Of a stretch of DNA of 64,000 nucleotides, positions 20,315 to 27,719 are shown piece by piece. The stretch is taken from positions 992,001 through 1,056,000 of the forward strand of contig NZ_VFMO01000001.1 of NCBI RefSeq assembly GCF_006715095.1, given 5' to 3'. This stretch comes from Yimella lutea (GTDB lineage Bacteria; Actinomycetota; Actinomycetes; Actinomycetales; Dermatophilaceae). Position 1 is the first letter of the stretch; each line of letters opens with the position of its first letter. The position numbers and the translations under genes were made by a program. Below the pieces are notes generated by a model. The model was given only the letters and a program-made list of their open reading frames with translations. It had not been told where the DNA came from and did no database searches.

Positions 20315-21289
20315 ATGCGAAAGATCGCAGTCACGGTCACATTGGCGAGTGCGTTGGCGCTCACGGGATGTCAGGACAACAAGGTCAATCCGGCTCCGAC
20401 GTCCGGCACGAGCAGCGCGACCACCTCATCGAGCACCAGCACGAGTTCGGGTGTGGCACCGACGTCCACGTCGAGCACGAGCAGCAGCGAATCGTCCTCT
20501 GCGGCACAGGCGGTGGGCAGCAAGGTCCCGGGAGCGACCCTGGCGCAGCAGATCCACGCGGCGCTCACGGACGCCAAGACGGTGAAGTACTACTCCGGCA
20601 ACCTCGGTTCTGCGCAAAGTTCGTCCCCGAGCTCGGACAGCCTCACCGACACGGTGCAGCTGAAGCTGGACGACCCGATGACGGCCGCCTTCACCGACGG
20701 CGGTTCGAGCAAGCGGGACGTCATCGCGGTCGACGGTGTGGTCTACGGGTATGACCGCCGGTCGAAGAACTGGGTGAAGCAGTCCCAGACACCGAGCCCG
20801 CTGGAGCAACAGTTCGTCGCCACGTACACCTCGCAGATCGCAGAGCTCGACCCGCGCGTGGCCGCCGACATGCTCAGTGCGGGCGAGGCCGTGGTCAAGG
20901 GGCAGACCACCATCGGCGGCGTCCAGGCCACCCACTATGCGGTCACCGCCACCGGTGCTGCACTGATGGACAAGCAGGTCGCCTCGATGAAGGCGCACGG
21001 TTGCGACCTGCTCGCGGTGCCGGAGATCAAGAAGTCGTTCGACAAGGCGAAGGCGAAGGATGGCGCCACGCAGTACACGCTCGAGGTCTTCCTCGACCCG
21101 CAGAACCGGCCGTTGGTGTACCTCGAGCCGACGAAGGGGGGCGGCTCGAAGTCGGGTCGCGACTACGCGAAGTACACCGGGTACGGCGACGAGTTGAGTA
21201 TCGAGGCGCCCTCGTCGTGGAAGACCTTCGCCGAGGTGGAGAAGCTGTCCCCGACGGCGTCTGCCCGCACATCCAGCTCGTCCTCCTGA
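20315..21289 (+). CDS. Lipoprotein 1 of 3, LppX/LprG-like fold suspected
   Basis: This 324-residue lipoprotein has a short signal peptide ending in the lipobox LTGC (cysteine about residue 18). A Ser/Thr-rich linker of about 45 residues follows, then a folded region beginning LAQQIHAALTDAKTVKYYSGNLG. It shares a pattern with the next two genes: a helix with sodium-like AWxAxDxAKS, a VDGVVYGYD-type beta segment, QATHYAVTATG, and YTLEVFLDPQNRPLVYLEP. That order resembles LolA-like or LppX/LprG lipid-carrier lipoproteins, but the identity is weak. The ATG at 20315 has GGAGGGGGAGCC upstream. It is an outer-membrane-facing or wall-associated protein by inference. Confidence 0.75.
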   Translation: MRKIAVTVTLASALALTGCQDNKVNPAPTSGTSSATTSSSTSTSSGVAPTSTSSTSSSESSSAAQAVGSKVPGATLAQQIHAALTDAKTVKYYSGNLGSAQSSSPSSDSLTDTVQLKLDDPMTAAFTDGGSSKRDVIAVDGVVYGYDRRSKNWVKQSQTPSPLEQQFVATYTSQIAELDPRVAADMLSAGEAVVKGQTTIGGVQATHYAVTATGAALMDKQVASMKAHGCDLLAVPEIKKSFDKAKAKDGATQYTLEVFLDPQNRPLVYLEPTKGGGSKSGRDYAKYTGYGDELSIEAPSSWKTFAEVEKLSPTASARTSSSSS

Positions 21290-21400
21290 GGTTCGGGTCA
21301 CGGTTGCGTGACAACGGCATCCGAATGGAGTGTGCCGTCGTAATCTGATCAGGCACGGTCGTCGCCCGTCGCCCGTCGCAACGTCAGCAAGGGGAGAGTC

Positions 21401-22447
21401 ATGCGCACCATCGCTGCCGCCGCAGTCGCCGCCATCACCGTCGTGTCGCTCGCGGGCTGCGGCCAGCAGCCGACCGAACAGCCCGCCGCCTCCTCGCCGG
21501 CGAGCACGAGTGCGCCGTCGTCGACGTCGTCCCTGAAAACCACCTCGTCGACTGCTGCGAGTGCCACCTCGTCGAGTTCGACGACGGCATCGTCGTTCAC
21601 CAAGCCGGCTGCCGGTGGGAAGGTCGACGCGGCTGCGTTCACCGACACGGTGTGGGGTGCGGTCGATGCGGCGAAGTCGGTGAAGCTGGCGCTGTCGGTG
21701 CCCGGCGAGGAGACGATGAAGATGGCCGTGGCCAAGCCCGGCCCGAACCGCACCGACCTCGAGATGAGCGACAGCGAGAGCGGTTCCATGCGGATCGTCG
21801 ACGGCTCGCTCTATTTCCCGATCCCGCCGCAGGAGCGCCAGAACGGCAAGTCCTGGGTCGTTGTCGACAAGAACACCGAGTCTCCGATGGGCAAGATGAT
21901 GAGCATGGCGCTGTCGTCGATGACCTCGATGGCGCAAGGGGATCTGCAGCGTGGCGCCATGGCCAAGGCCGCGGTGACCTTCGTGGGTGACGAGAAGGAC
22001 GGCGCTCACTACCGGGTGGCAGTGCCGGCGACCGCGATGCTCGATGCCATGCAGAAGATGTTCGACACCGTCGTCTCCGGCGCAGGTGCCTCCGCGTCCT
22101 CGTCGATGGCCAAGGAGATGAAGCAGGCACGCACCAGGCTCGCCGGAAAGACGGTCAGCTACGACTACTGGCTGGACGCCTCCGAACGGCCGGTCGTGGT
22201 CGTCGCCGACCTGTCGTCGTTCCAGGGCGCGATGGCCGATGGCGAACTACCCAAGGACGCGATGGGGCCGGCGAAGATGACCGTTCGCTATTCCGAATGG
22301 AACGTCCCGGTGCGGGTGGTCGCTCCGCCGGCCGCGCAGACGATGTCCTTCGACGAGGCGATGAAGAGCATGGGCGACGCGGGCATGTTCGGCCCGGGTG
22401 GCACCGGCGAAGAGACCGCGTCCAGCAGCGCGTCCTCGCCGGCCTGA
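21401..22447 (+). CDS. Lipoprotein 2 of 3, LppX/LprG-like fold suspected
   Basis: This 348-residue lipoprotein has lipobox LAGC (cysteine about residue 24) followed by a Ser/Thr-rich linker. The folded part starts near residue 70 with FTDTVWGAVDAAKSVKLALS and includes MRIVDGSLYFPIP, VTFVGDEKDGAHYRVAVPATAM and SYDYWLDASERPVVVVADL. These blocks line up with lipoprotein 3 and less closely with lipoprotein 1. A methionine-rich stretch (MGKMMSMALSSMTSMA) is unusual. The ATG at 21401 has AGGGGAG upstream. The family resembles LolA/LppX-type carriers, and ligand and partner are unknown. Confidence 0.78.
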   Translation: MRTIAAAAVAAITVVSLAGCGQQPTEQPAASSPASTSAPSSTSSLKTTSSTAASATSSSSTTASSFTKPAAGGKVDAAAFTDTVWGAVDAAKSVKLALSVPGEETMKMAVAKPGPNRTDLEMSDSESGSMRIVDGSLYFPIPPQERQNGKSWVVVDKNTESPMGKMMSMALSSMTSMAQGDLQRGAMAKAAVTFVGDEKDGAHYRVAVPATAMLDAMQKMFDTVVSGAGASASSSMAKEMKQARTRLAGKTVSYDYWLDASERPVVVVADLSSFQGAMADGELPKDAMGPAKMTVRYSEWNVPVRVVAPPAAQTMSFDEAMKSMGDAGMFGPGGTGEETASSSASSPA

Positions 22448-22706
22448 TCGCTCAACCGCTCACCGCAGCCGGCGTCTCCTGCAGCAGATCGTCCGCGTCG
22501 ATCCTGTTCGGTCGAGTTCGTGCTCGATTCCGGTGGTGTCGTGGTCGGTGTGCGTGGCGGGCCCCCTTGGTCGTCAATGATCCTTCATCATTCGAGGACG
22601 CGGCCACACCTGCGTTTCGTCAACACAGGCTCGTCGCACCTGGGTCGCCCGTACGATTGGTCGACGGTCGACCCCTCGTCGGCCGCTGCGACACAAGGGA
22701 ACTTAC

Positions 22707-23600
22707 ATGCGAAACATCTTCGGATCGGCGCTTCTCGCGGCCGGCCTGACCGCCACTCTGACCGCGTGCGGCGGCAGCGACGACGGCGCGTCCTCCACCA
22801 CGTCCTCGACCATGTCTTCGAAGACGGCGTCCGCCTCGTCCTCGTCGACCAGCAGCAAGCCGACCCCGACCGGACCGACCCCAGGGGCCACCGTTGACGC
22901 GAAGGCATGGGCCGACACGTCCGACAAGGCACTCAAAGCAGAGAAGTCGTATCGGATCAGCGAGGTGAGCACGGCCGATTCGGGCACGACCACCGGCGCG
23001 ATGGTGCGTGGTGCAGGTGATCGCGTCGACCTGATGGCCGAGATGCCCGGCGAGGGCGGCCTTCGCTACATCGACGGGAACGCCTACATCCAGTCGCCGG
23101 AACTGCCGGGCAAGTGGATCAAGTTCGACAAGACGAGCACGAACCCCGAGGTGAAGGACTTCCTGGAGGGAGTGCGGCGCGACGTCGACGGCGACGAAGA
23201 CATCAACGTCCTGGCTGCGGGCAAGGTCACCTTCGTCGGTGACGAGGCCGAAGGCAAGCACTACAAGGCCCAGGCACCGGCTGACCAGTTCTACGAGGAC
23301 GAGGTGGACGAGGACTCCGAGACCGAGCAGGGCGGCCCGGTCGACCGCAAGGCGGACAAGGCCAAGCTGAAGGACAGGACGGTCGACATCGATGTCTGGC
23401 TCGACGCCAAGAACCGCCCGGTGAAGGTGAAGACCGACTCGACCGGCTTGAGCGGTCTGGGCTTGTCGGCGAAGACGTCCGACGTCGTGTTCGTCTCCAC
23501 GACGACCTACTCCGGCTGGGGCGAATCCGTGAAGATCGAGGTGCCGCCGGCAGCCGCCACGGTCAGCGCGGACGCGCTGTCCGGCCAGGGTCAGGCCTGA
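22707..23600 (+). CDS. Lipoprotein 3 of 3, LppX/LprG-like fold suspected
   Basis: This 297-residue lipoprotein has lipobox LTAC (cysteine about residue 22) and a Ser/Thr-rich linker. Its folded region contains VDAKAWADTSDKALKAEKSY, LRYIDGNAYIQSPELPGKW, VTFVGDEAEGKHYKAQAPAD and VDIDVWLDAKNRPVKVKTD. The middle and C-terminal blocks clearly match lipoprotein 2 (VTFVGDE…HY and a YDYWLDAxxRPV-like strand), so these are tandem paralogues. A hairpin terminator follows. In other Actinobacteria lipoprotein genes of this kind also sit just before rplJ, so the location is ancestral rather than acquired. Confidence 0.78.
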   Translation: MRNIFGSALLAAGLTATLTACGGSDDGASSTTSSTMSSKTASASSSSTSSKPTPTGPTPGATVDAKAWADTSDKALKAEKSYRISEVSTADSGTTTGAMVRGAGDRVDLMAEMPGEGGLRYIDGNAYIQSPELPGKWIKFDKTSTNPEVKDFLEGVRRDVDGDEDINVLAAGKVTFVGDEAEGKHYKAQAPADQFYEDEVDEDSETEQGGPVDRKADKAKLKDRTVDIDVWLDAKNRPVKVKTDSTGLSGLGLSAKTSDVVFVSTTTYSGWGESVKIEVPPAAATVSADALSGQGQA

Positions 23601-23604
23601 CACC

Positions 23605-23640
23605 GGACGCGGACGGGTTCGCGCCCGTCCGCGTCCACCG
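23605..23640 (+). terminator. Hairpin terminator after the lipoprotein genes
   Basis: A 13-bp perfect stem, GGACGCGGACGGG at 23605-23617 and its inverse at 23624-23636, has a 6-base loop. It begins 4 bp after the lipoprotein 3 stop. The tail ACCGGCTTCTCTCC is only weakly T-rich. Confidence 0.7.
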
Positions 23641-23664
23641 GCTTCTCTCCCTGCTCCGGGCGAT

Positions 23665-25047
23665 CATGTTGACTCACGTCAAGATGCCCGCGTGGAGTGA
23701 GTCGTTGACTCATCTGAATTTGCCCGCTTGGTGGGGTGGATTTTCTTGCGGCTGAGGTAGGTCGCGTTGCGCTTGGGTCGTTGTTCGACTTTGCCTCTGC
23801 GGCGGGCGAGTTCGATGAGACTGGCTTGGATCGCGTGGATCTGACGGCGTAGTTCGGCGGGGTTGATCTGGGTGGCTCGTGTGCTCAGGTCAGCGGCGTC
23901 TTGATCGGTGAGGTACTGCGGGTGGTCCCGGGTCAGGCGGTGCAGCGGGGTCGCGGCGGTGTCGTAGGTTTTGGTGACCTTGGCGCCGTTGCGAGACTTG
24001 CTGCGCAGCTTTTGTTGGGGCAGGTAGAGGTTGTCGAGTGCTGCTTGCAGGGGCCACAGTTGGTTGAGCAGGTCGAGCTCGTGGCGGGTGTCGTACCGGT
24101 AGTAACCGACCGCGCGGCGGACGCTGGACCAGTTCTTCTGCTCGACGTAGGCCTGGTCGTTGCTGTGGTGGGCCCGGCCGCGGGTCAGGGTGATACGTCG
24201 CGCGTCGCACCACTTCGCGAGGTGGTGGTTGATGAACTCGCCCCCGTTGTCGGAGTGGATTCCGTTGATGCCGAACGGGAATCGCAGGATCAGGTCGGTC
24301 AGGCCGGCGGCGACGATTCGTTCGCCTTTGGAGCGGACACTGATCGCTTCGGTCCAACCGGTCGCGATGTCGGTGGCGTCCAGGGTGTAGTGGAAGGCTC
24401 CGTTGTTGTCGCCGCCTTCGTGTGCGACCAGGTCGATCTGGAGGAAGCCGGGGACGGTTTCGTTCCATTCGTGCCAGGTCTTCATCGGGATGCTGGCCTT
24501 GAGGAGGCTGCCGGGTTTGGTCATCGACCGGCCCTTGGTCGCGATCAGGCCGGTGCGGTGTGGTTTGAGGCGGCGGTCGATCGTGGCGGGTGACATTCGT
24601 AGCAGCGCGGCCAACGTGTCAGGGGTGCAGTGCAGTTCGCCGTGGGCGATCAGCGCGGTGGTCAGGTCGGGCAGCGCAGGGTGCAGTCGCTTCCCGGTGG
24701 GGCCGTCCAGGACCACCCAGCAGGTCACCAGGGCATCGATCACGGCAGGGTCGTAGCGGTAGACCGGATCACGCTGTGCTCGGGGACGATTCGGGTCATG
24801 ACCGGCGACCGCGCGGCGGAGCATCTTGCGGGCGTGGTCCCTGTGCCACCCGTTGACCGCGACCAGATGGTCCAGGATCGCTGTCTTCTCCGCCTTCGTC
24901 GCCTTCGGCCACGCCTTCACCTGCGAGACCAGGACCGCCTTGCGCTGACCCACCGTGAGCTCCATCCATCGAGGCTGCACCCCACGCGGGCATTCTGGGA
25001 TGAGTCAATGACTCCACCCACGCGGGCATTTAGCGTGAGTCAACGCG
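23665..25047. mobile_element. Insertion sequence of about 1.38 kb with doubled terminal repeats
   Basis: The ends carry inverted repeats. The left begins GTTGACTCACGTCAAGATGC (23668) and the right, read inward, begins GTTGACTCACGCTAAATGCC (from 25044). Each end has a second, inner copy of the same type of sequence, GTTGACTCATCTGAATTTGC on the left and ATTGACTCATCCCAGAATGC on the right, so each terminus has two probable transposase-binding sites. The 5-bp sequence GCGAT at 23660-23664 recurs at 25048-25052 and is a candidate target duplication. One transposase gene fills the interior. The element sits between the lipoprotein terminator and the rplJ promoter region. Confidence 0.85.
23679..24965 (-). 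CDS. DDE (rve-type) transposase of the insertion sequence
   Basis: This 428-residue transposase has an N-terminal helix-turn-helix region starting MELTVGQRKAV and including LVAVNGWHRDHARKML. A retroviral-integrase-like core follows. Candidate catalytic acidic residues are the D of LQIDLVAHEGG, the D in GIHSDNGGEFINHHL, and the E of NDQAYVEQKNW, giving a D-D-E pattern. The C-terminal third is basic. Homologues start at MELT, so I chose ATG 24965 over an upstream GTG at 24980. The ORF looks intact, so the element may still be active. The family is IS481/ISNCY-like; exact family is not certain. Confidence 0.88.
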   Translation of the reverse strand: MELTVGQRKAVLVSQVKAWPKATKAEKTAILDHLVAVNGWHRDHARKMLRRAVAGHDPNRPRAQRDPVYRYDPAVIDALVTCWVVLDGPTGKRLHPALPDLTTALIAHGELHCTPDTLAALLRMSPATIDRRLKPHRTGLIATKGRSMTKPGSLLKASIPMKTWHEWNETVPGFLQIDLVAHEGGDNNGAFHYTLDATDIATGWTEAISVRSKGERIVAAGLTDLILRFPFGINGIHSDNGGEFINHHLAKWCDARRITLTRGRAHHSNDQAYVEQKNWSSVRRAVGYYRYDTRHELDLLNQLWPLQAALDNLYLPQQKLRSKSRNGAKVTKTYDTAATPLHRLTRDHPQYLTDQDAADLSTRATQINPAELRRQIHAIQASLIELARRRGKVEQRPKRNATYLSRKKIHPTKRANSDESTTHSTRAS

Positions 25048-25052
25048 GCGAT

Positions 25053-25082
25053 TTGGTCGGATGCGACATTCGCCCGTAGCAT
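25053..25082 (+). promoter_or_regulatory. Candidate promoter of rplJ-rplL
   Basis: TTGGTC at 25053-25058 and TAGCAT at 25077-25082 are separated by 18 bp and precede a long structured leader. The -35 box begins 9 bp inside the right end of the IS junction, so the insertion has just spared the promoter but replaced everything upstream of it. Confidence 0.45.
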
Positions 25083-25185
25083 TGAGTTACCAATGACCGC
25101 CGGTCGGTGCGATCCCGCAAGGGAAAGCGTCCGAAGGTCCCGCCGAAACGGGCGACCAGCGTAGGTGAGCACAAGGTAATTCCAC

Positions 25186-25248
25186 GAACGTACGGATGCC
25201 GTACGTTCCTGCGAGCCCTGAGCGCATCTGCGCCGGGGCTCTTTTCGT
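25186..25248 (+). promoter_or_regulatory. rplJ leader hairpins, probable L10 autoregulation/attenuator
   Basis: Two hairpins lie in the 5' leader of rplJ. GAACGTACGG/CCGTACGTTC forms a 10-bp stem at 25186-25208 with a 3-base loop. GAGCCC…GGGGCTC at 25213-25241 is followed by TTTT and looks like an intrinsic terminator. In many bacteria the L10(L12) complex binds the rplJ leader to repress its own synthesis. The terminator-like hairpin here fits attenuation of rplJL. The rest of the leader (25083-25185) contains no ORF I can support. Confidence 0.55.
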
Positions 25249-25290
25249 TGTGGCCACGGCGATCGGCAACCACGATCGAAGGAGGTCCGC

Positions 25291-25896
25291 ATGGCGAAGT
25301 CCGACAAGAACGCCGCCATTGCCGAACTTACGGACAAGTTCCGTGAGTCGGGTGCGGCCGTGTTGACGGAGTACCGCGGTCTGACCGTGGCGCAGCTGAC
25401 CCAGCTGCGTACTGATCTCCGCGAGCACGCGACCTACGCCGTGGTGAAGAACACGCTCACCGAGCGTGCTGCCAGCGAAGCCGGTGTCACCGCCTTCGAC
25501 GGTCAGCTCGTCGGTCCTTCCGCAATCGCTTTCGTCACCGGTGACCCGGTCGAGGCGGCCAAGAAGTTGCGCGACTTCGCCAAGGCGAACCCGCTCCTCG
25601 TGATCAAGGGTGGCGTGCTTGACGGCAAGCCGCTCTCGGCCGAGGAGATCACCAAGCTCGCGAGCTTGGAGTCCCGCGAGGTGCTTCTGGCCAAGCTGGC
25701 CGGCGCGATGAACGCGTCGCTCAGCCAGGCTGTGTACCTCTTTGCTGCCCCGCTGTCGCAGACCGCCCGTGTGGTGGACGCGCTGCGTGCCAAGGTCGAG
25801 ACCGAGGGCCCCGCGTCCCCGGCTGCCGACGAGGCACCGGCTGCTGCAGACGAGGCCGGCACCACTGACGTCGCCGAGGGTGGCGACGAGAACTGA
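25291..25896 (+). CDS. rplJ: 50S ribosomal protein L10
   Basis: This 201-residue protein anchors the L7/L12 stalk on the large ribosomal subunit. The N-terminal rRNA/L11-side domain contains [20 protein letters not shown] and [15 protein letters not shown], both standard L10 blocks. The C-terminal helix that binds L12 dimers follows, and the tail is Ala/Pro/Glu-rich, longer than in E. coli, as in other Actinobacteria. ATG 25291 has a perfect GAAGGAGGT ribosome binding site. It is 63 bp from rplL. Confidence 0.97.
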   Translation: MAKSDKNAAIAELTDKFRESGAAVLTEYRGLTVAQLTQLRTDLREHATYAVVKNTLTERAASEAGVTAFDGQLVGPSAIAFVTGDPVEAAKKLRDFAKANPLLVIKGGVLDGKPLSAEEITKLASLESREVLLAKLAGAMNASLSQAVYLFAAPLSQTARVVDALRAKVETEGPASPAADEAPAAADEAGTTDVAEGGDEN

Positions 25897-25959
25897 GCAC
25901 CCGCTCGGTTCGCACTTTTCACACACAGCCACTCACGGCATTAACGAAAGGAAGCCATC

Positions 25960-26349
<390 letters not shown>

Positions 26350-26379
26350 GCCTCGCTGCCTAGGCAGCAACTCTCGCGA

Positions 26380-26415
26380 AGCGGGTCGGACCGAAAGGTC
26401 CGGCCCGCTTTGTCG
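26380..26415 (+). terminator. Intrinsic terminator of rplJ-rplL
   Basis: A 13-bp stem AGCGGGTCGGACC/GGTCCGGCCCGCT (one G-U pair) has a GAAA tetraloop and is followed by TTGTCGTT. It is a strong Rho-independent terminator. Confidence 0.9.
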
Positions 26416-26430
26416 TTGGACGGTGATCAA

Positions 26431-26577
26431 CGGTGCTCGAGTAGGTGCGGATCACGGTGGTCGAGTAGGTGCGGATCACGGTGGTCGAGTAGGTGCGGAT
26501 CACGGTGGTCGAGTAGGTGCCGATCACGGTGGTCGAGTAGGTGCGGAGCGTTAGCGGAGTGCCGCGATCGAGACCAC
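26431..26577 (+). repeat. 24-bp tandem repeats ending in a full dispersed repeat
   Basis: Four contiguous 24-bp units start at 26431, 26455, 26479 and 26503; the core is GGTCGAGTAGGTGCGGATCA. A fifth begins at 26527 and runs on into a complete dispersed element ending CGATCGAGACC at about 26575. The 24-bp unit is the first half of the 45-bp dispersed repeat, so the array looks like slippage expansion of one end. It lies directly after the rplL terminator. Confidence 0.88.
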
Positions 26578-26590
26578 TCCGCGGTGAGCG

Positions 26591-27001
26591 TCAACGTTCC
26601 CGCGGACGCCGCGGACGCCGTGGTCTCTTGAGCGGGTATGCCCACGGGTCGTCTGGCTCCGGCGGACGCTCGACGCGACCTTTCACCGGTCGGCCCGGAT
26701 CACCGTCCGGCCGCGGTCGACGATCGGTCCGACGCGCGAGCTGCGGCAGCACCTCGTACTCGCCCCTGATCAACGCCTCGCGTTTCGCGCGTCCCCAGTT
26801 CTGCACCTGCTTCTCGAACTCGAACGCCGCCGCGATGCTGTCGAACTCGACGGCCCACACAAGCTGCACCGGACGGCGATGGCGAGTGTAGGCAGCACCG
26901 TTCGGGGAATGGTTGTGTTCCCAGATGCGCCGGTCCAGCTGCCACGTGCTTCCGCAGTAGTAGGAGCCGTCAGAGCACTCCACAATGTATGTGTACGGCA
27001 T
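26591..27001 (-). CDS. GIY-YIG nuclease domain protein
   Basis: This 136-residue protein begins MPYTYIVECSDGSYYCGST, in which the GIY and YIG motifs appear as TYI and YYCG. RRIWEHNHSPNGAAYTRHR and EFEKQVQNWGRAKREALIRG follow and are typical of the small YhbQ/UPF0213 GIY-YIG group. Such proteins are single-domain nucleases of uncertain role. The C-terminal 40 residues are Arg/Pro-rich (PDGDPGRPVKGRVERPPEPD) and extend beyond the core domain. ATG 27001 has no clear ribosome binding site. The gene sits between two oppositely oriented arrays of the dispersed repeat. Confidence 0.85.
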   Translation of the reverse strand: MPYTYIVECSDGSYYCGSTWQLDRRIWEHNHSPNGAAYTRHRRPVQLVWAVEFDSIAAAFEFEKQVQNWGRAKREALIRGEYEVLPQLARRTDRRPRPDGDPGRPVKGRVERPPEPDDPWAYPLKRPRRPRRPRER

Positions 27002-27105
27002 GGGGACAACTGTGCGGCTGGGGCTCCTGCGGGGCCAGCTTCGTTTACGCAGTTGTGGATGACGCGCTGGTGAGGGAGGCGCTGTGGACAGCCGTCGTGG
27101 GATGT

Positions 27106-27663
27106 GGTCTCGATCGCGGCACTCCGCTAACGCTCCGCACCTACTCGACCGCCGTTGGGGATGTGGTCTCGATCGCGGCACTCCGCTAACGCTCCGCACC
27201 TACTCGACCACCGTTGGGTGTGTGGTCTCGATCGCGGCACTCCGCTAACGCTCCGCACCTACTCGACCACCGTTGGGTGTGTGGTCTCGATGGCGGCACT
27301 CCGCTAACGCTCCGCACCTACTCGACCACCGTTGGGGATGTGATCTCGATCGCGCGCGGTCGCTGGCGCTCCGCACCTACTTGACCACCGTTGGGTGTGT
27401 GGTCTCGATGGCGGCACTCCGCTAACGCTCCGCACCTACTCGACCACCGTTGGGGATGTGATCTCGATCGCGCGCGGTCGCTGGCGCTCCGCACCTACTT
27501 GACCACCGTTGGGTGTGTGATCTCGATCGCGCGCGGTCGCTAGCGCTCCGCACCTACTCGACCACCGTTGGGTGTGCGATTTCCGTCCCTTCGACACGAC
27601 GCTCGTACCTCGCATCGGCTCAGACAAGGCGCGAGAGTCCGCTGACGCTCCGCACCTACTCGA
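27106..27663 (-). repeat. 59-bp tandem repeat array (nine units)
   Basis: Units begin at 27106, 27165, 27224, 27283, 27342, 27401, 27460, 27519 and 27578, an exact 59-bp period. Each unit is the 45-bp dispersed element, from GGTCTCGATCGCGGCACTCC to CACCTACTCGACC, plus a 14-bp joint such as ACCGTTGGGTGTGT. Units 5, 7 and 8 share a variant start (GATCTCGATCGCGCGCGGTC). The last unit is enlarged and diverged, like the copy at 11417. Orientation is opposite to the 24-bp array on the other side of the GIY-YIG gene. The 718 bp between 27002 and 27719 hold nothing else I can support. Confidence 0.93.
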
Positions 27664-27719
27664 CGGGGCCGAAAATGATTCGCTCCTTGACAGTGGTCGG
27701 GCATAGCCTGAACCACGCC

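Noticed and set aside
27106..27663. Possible CRISPR array
   Set aside because: Units are contiguous 59-bp repeats with constant joints and no variable spacers. No cas genes are nearby, and the core is a dispersed element seen elsewhere in the window.
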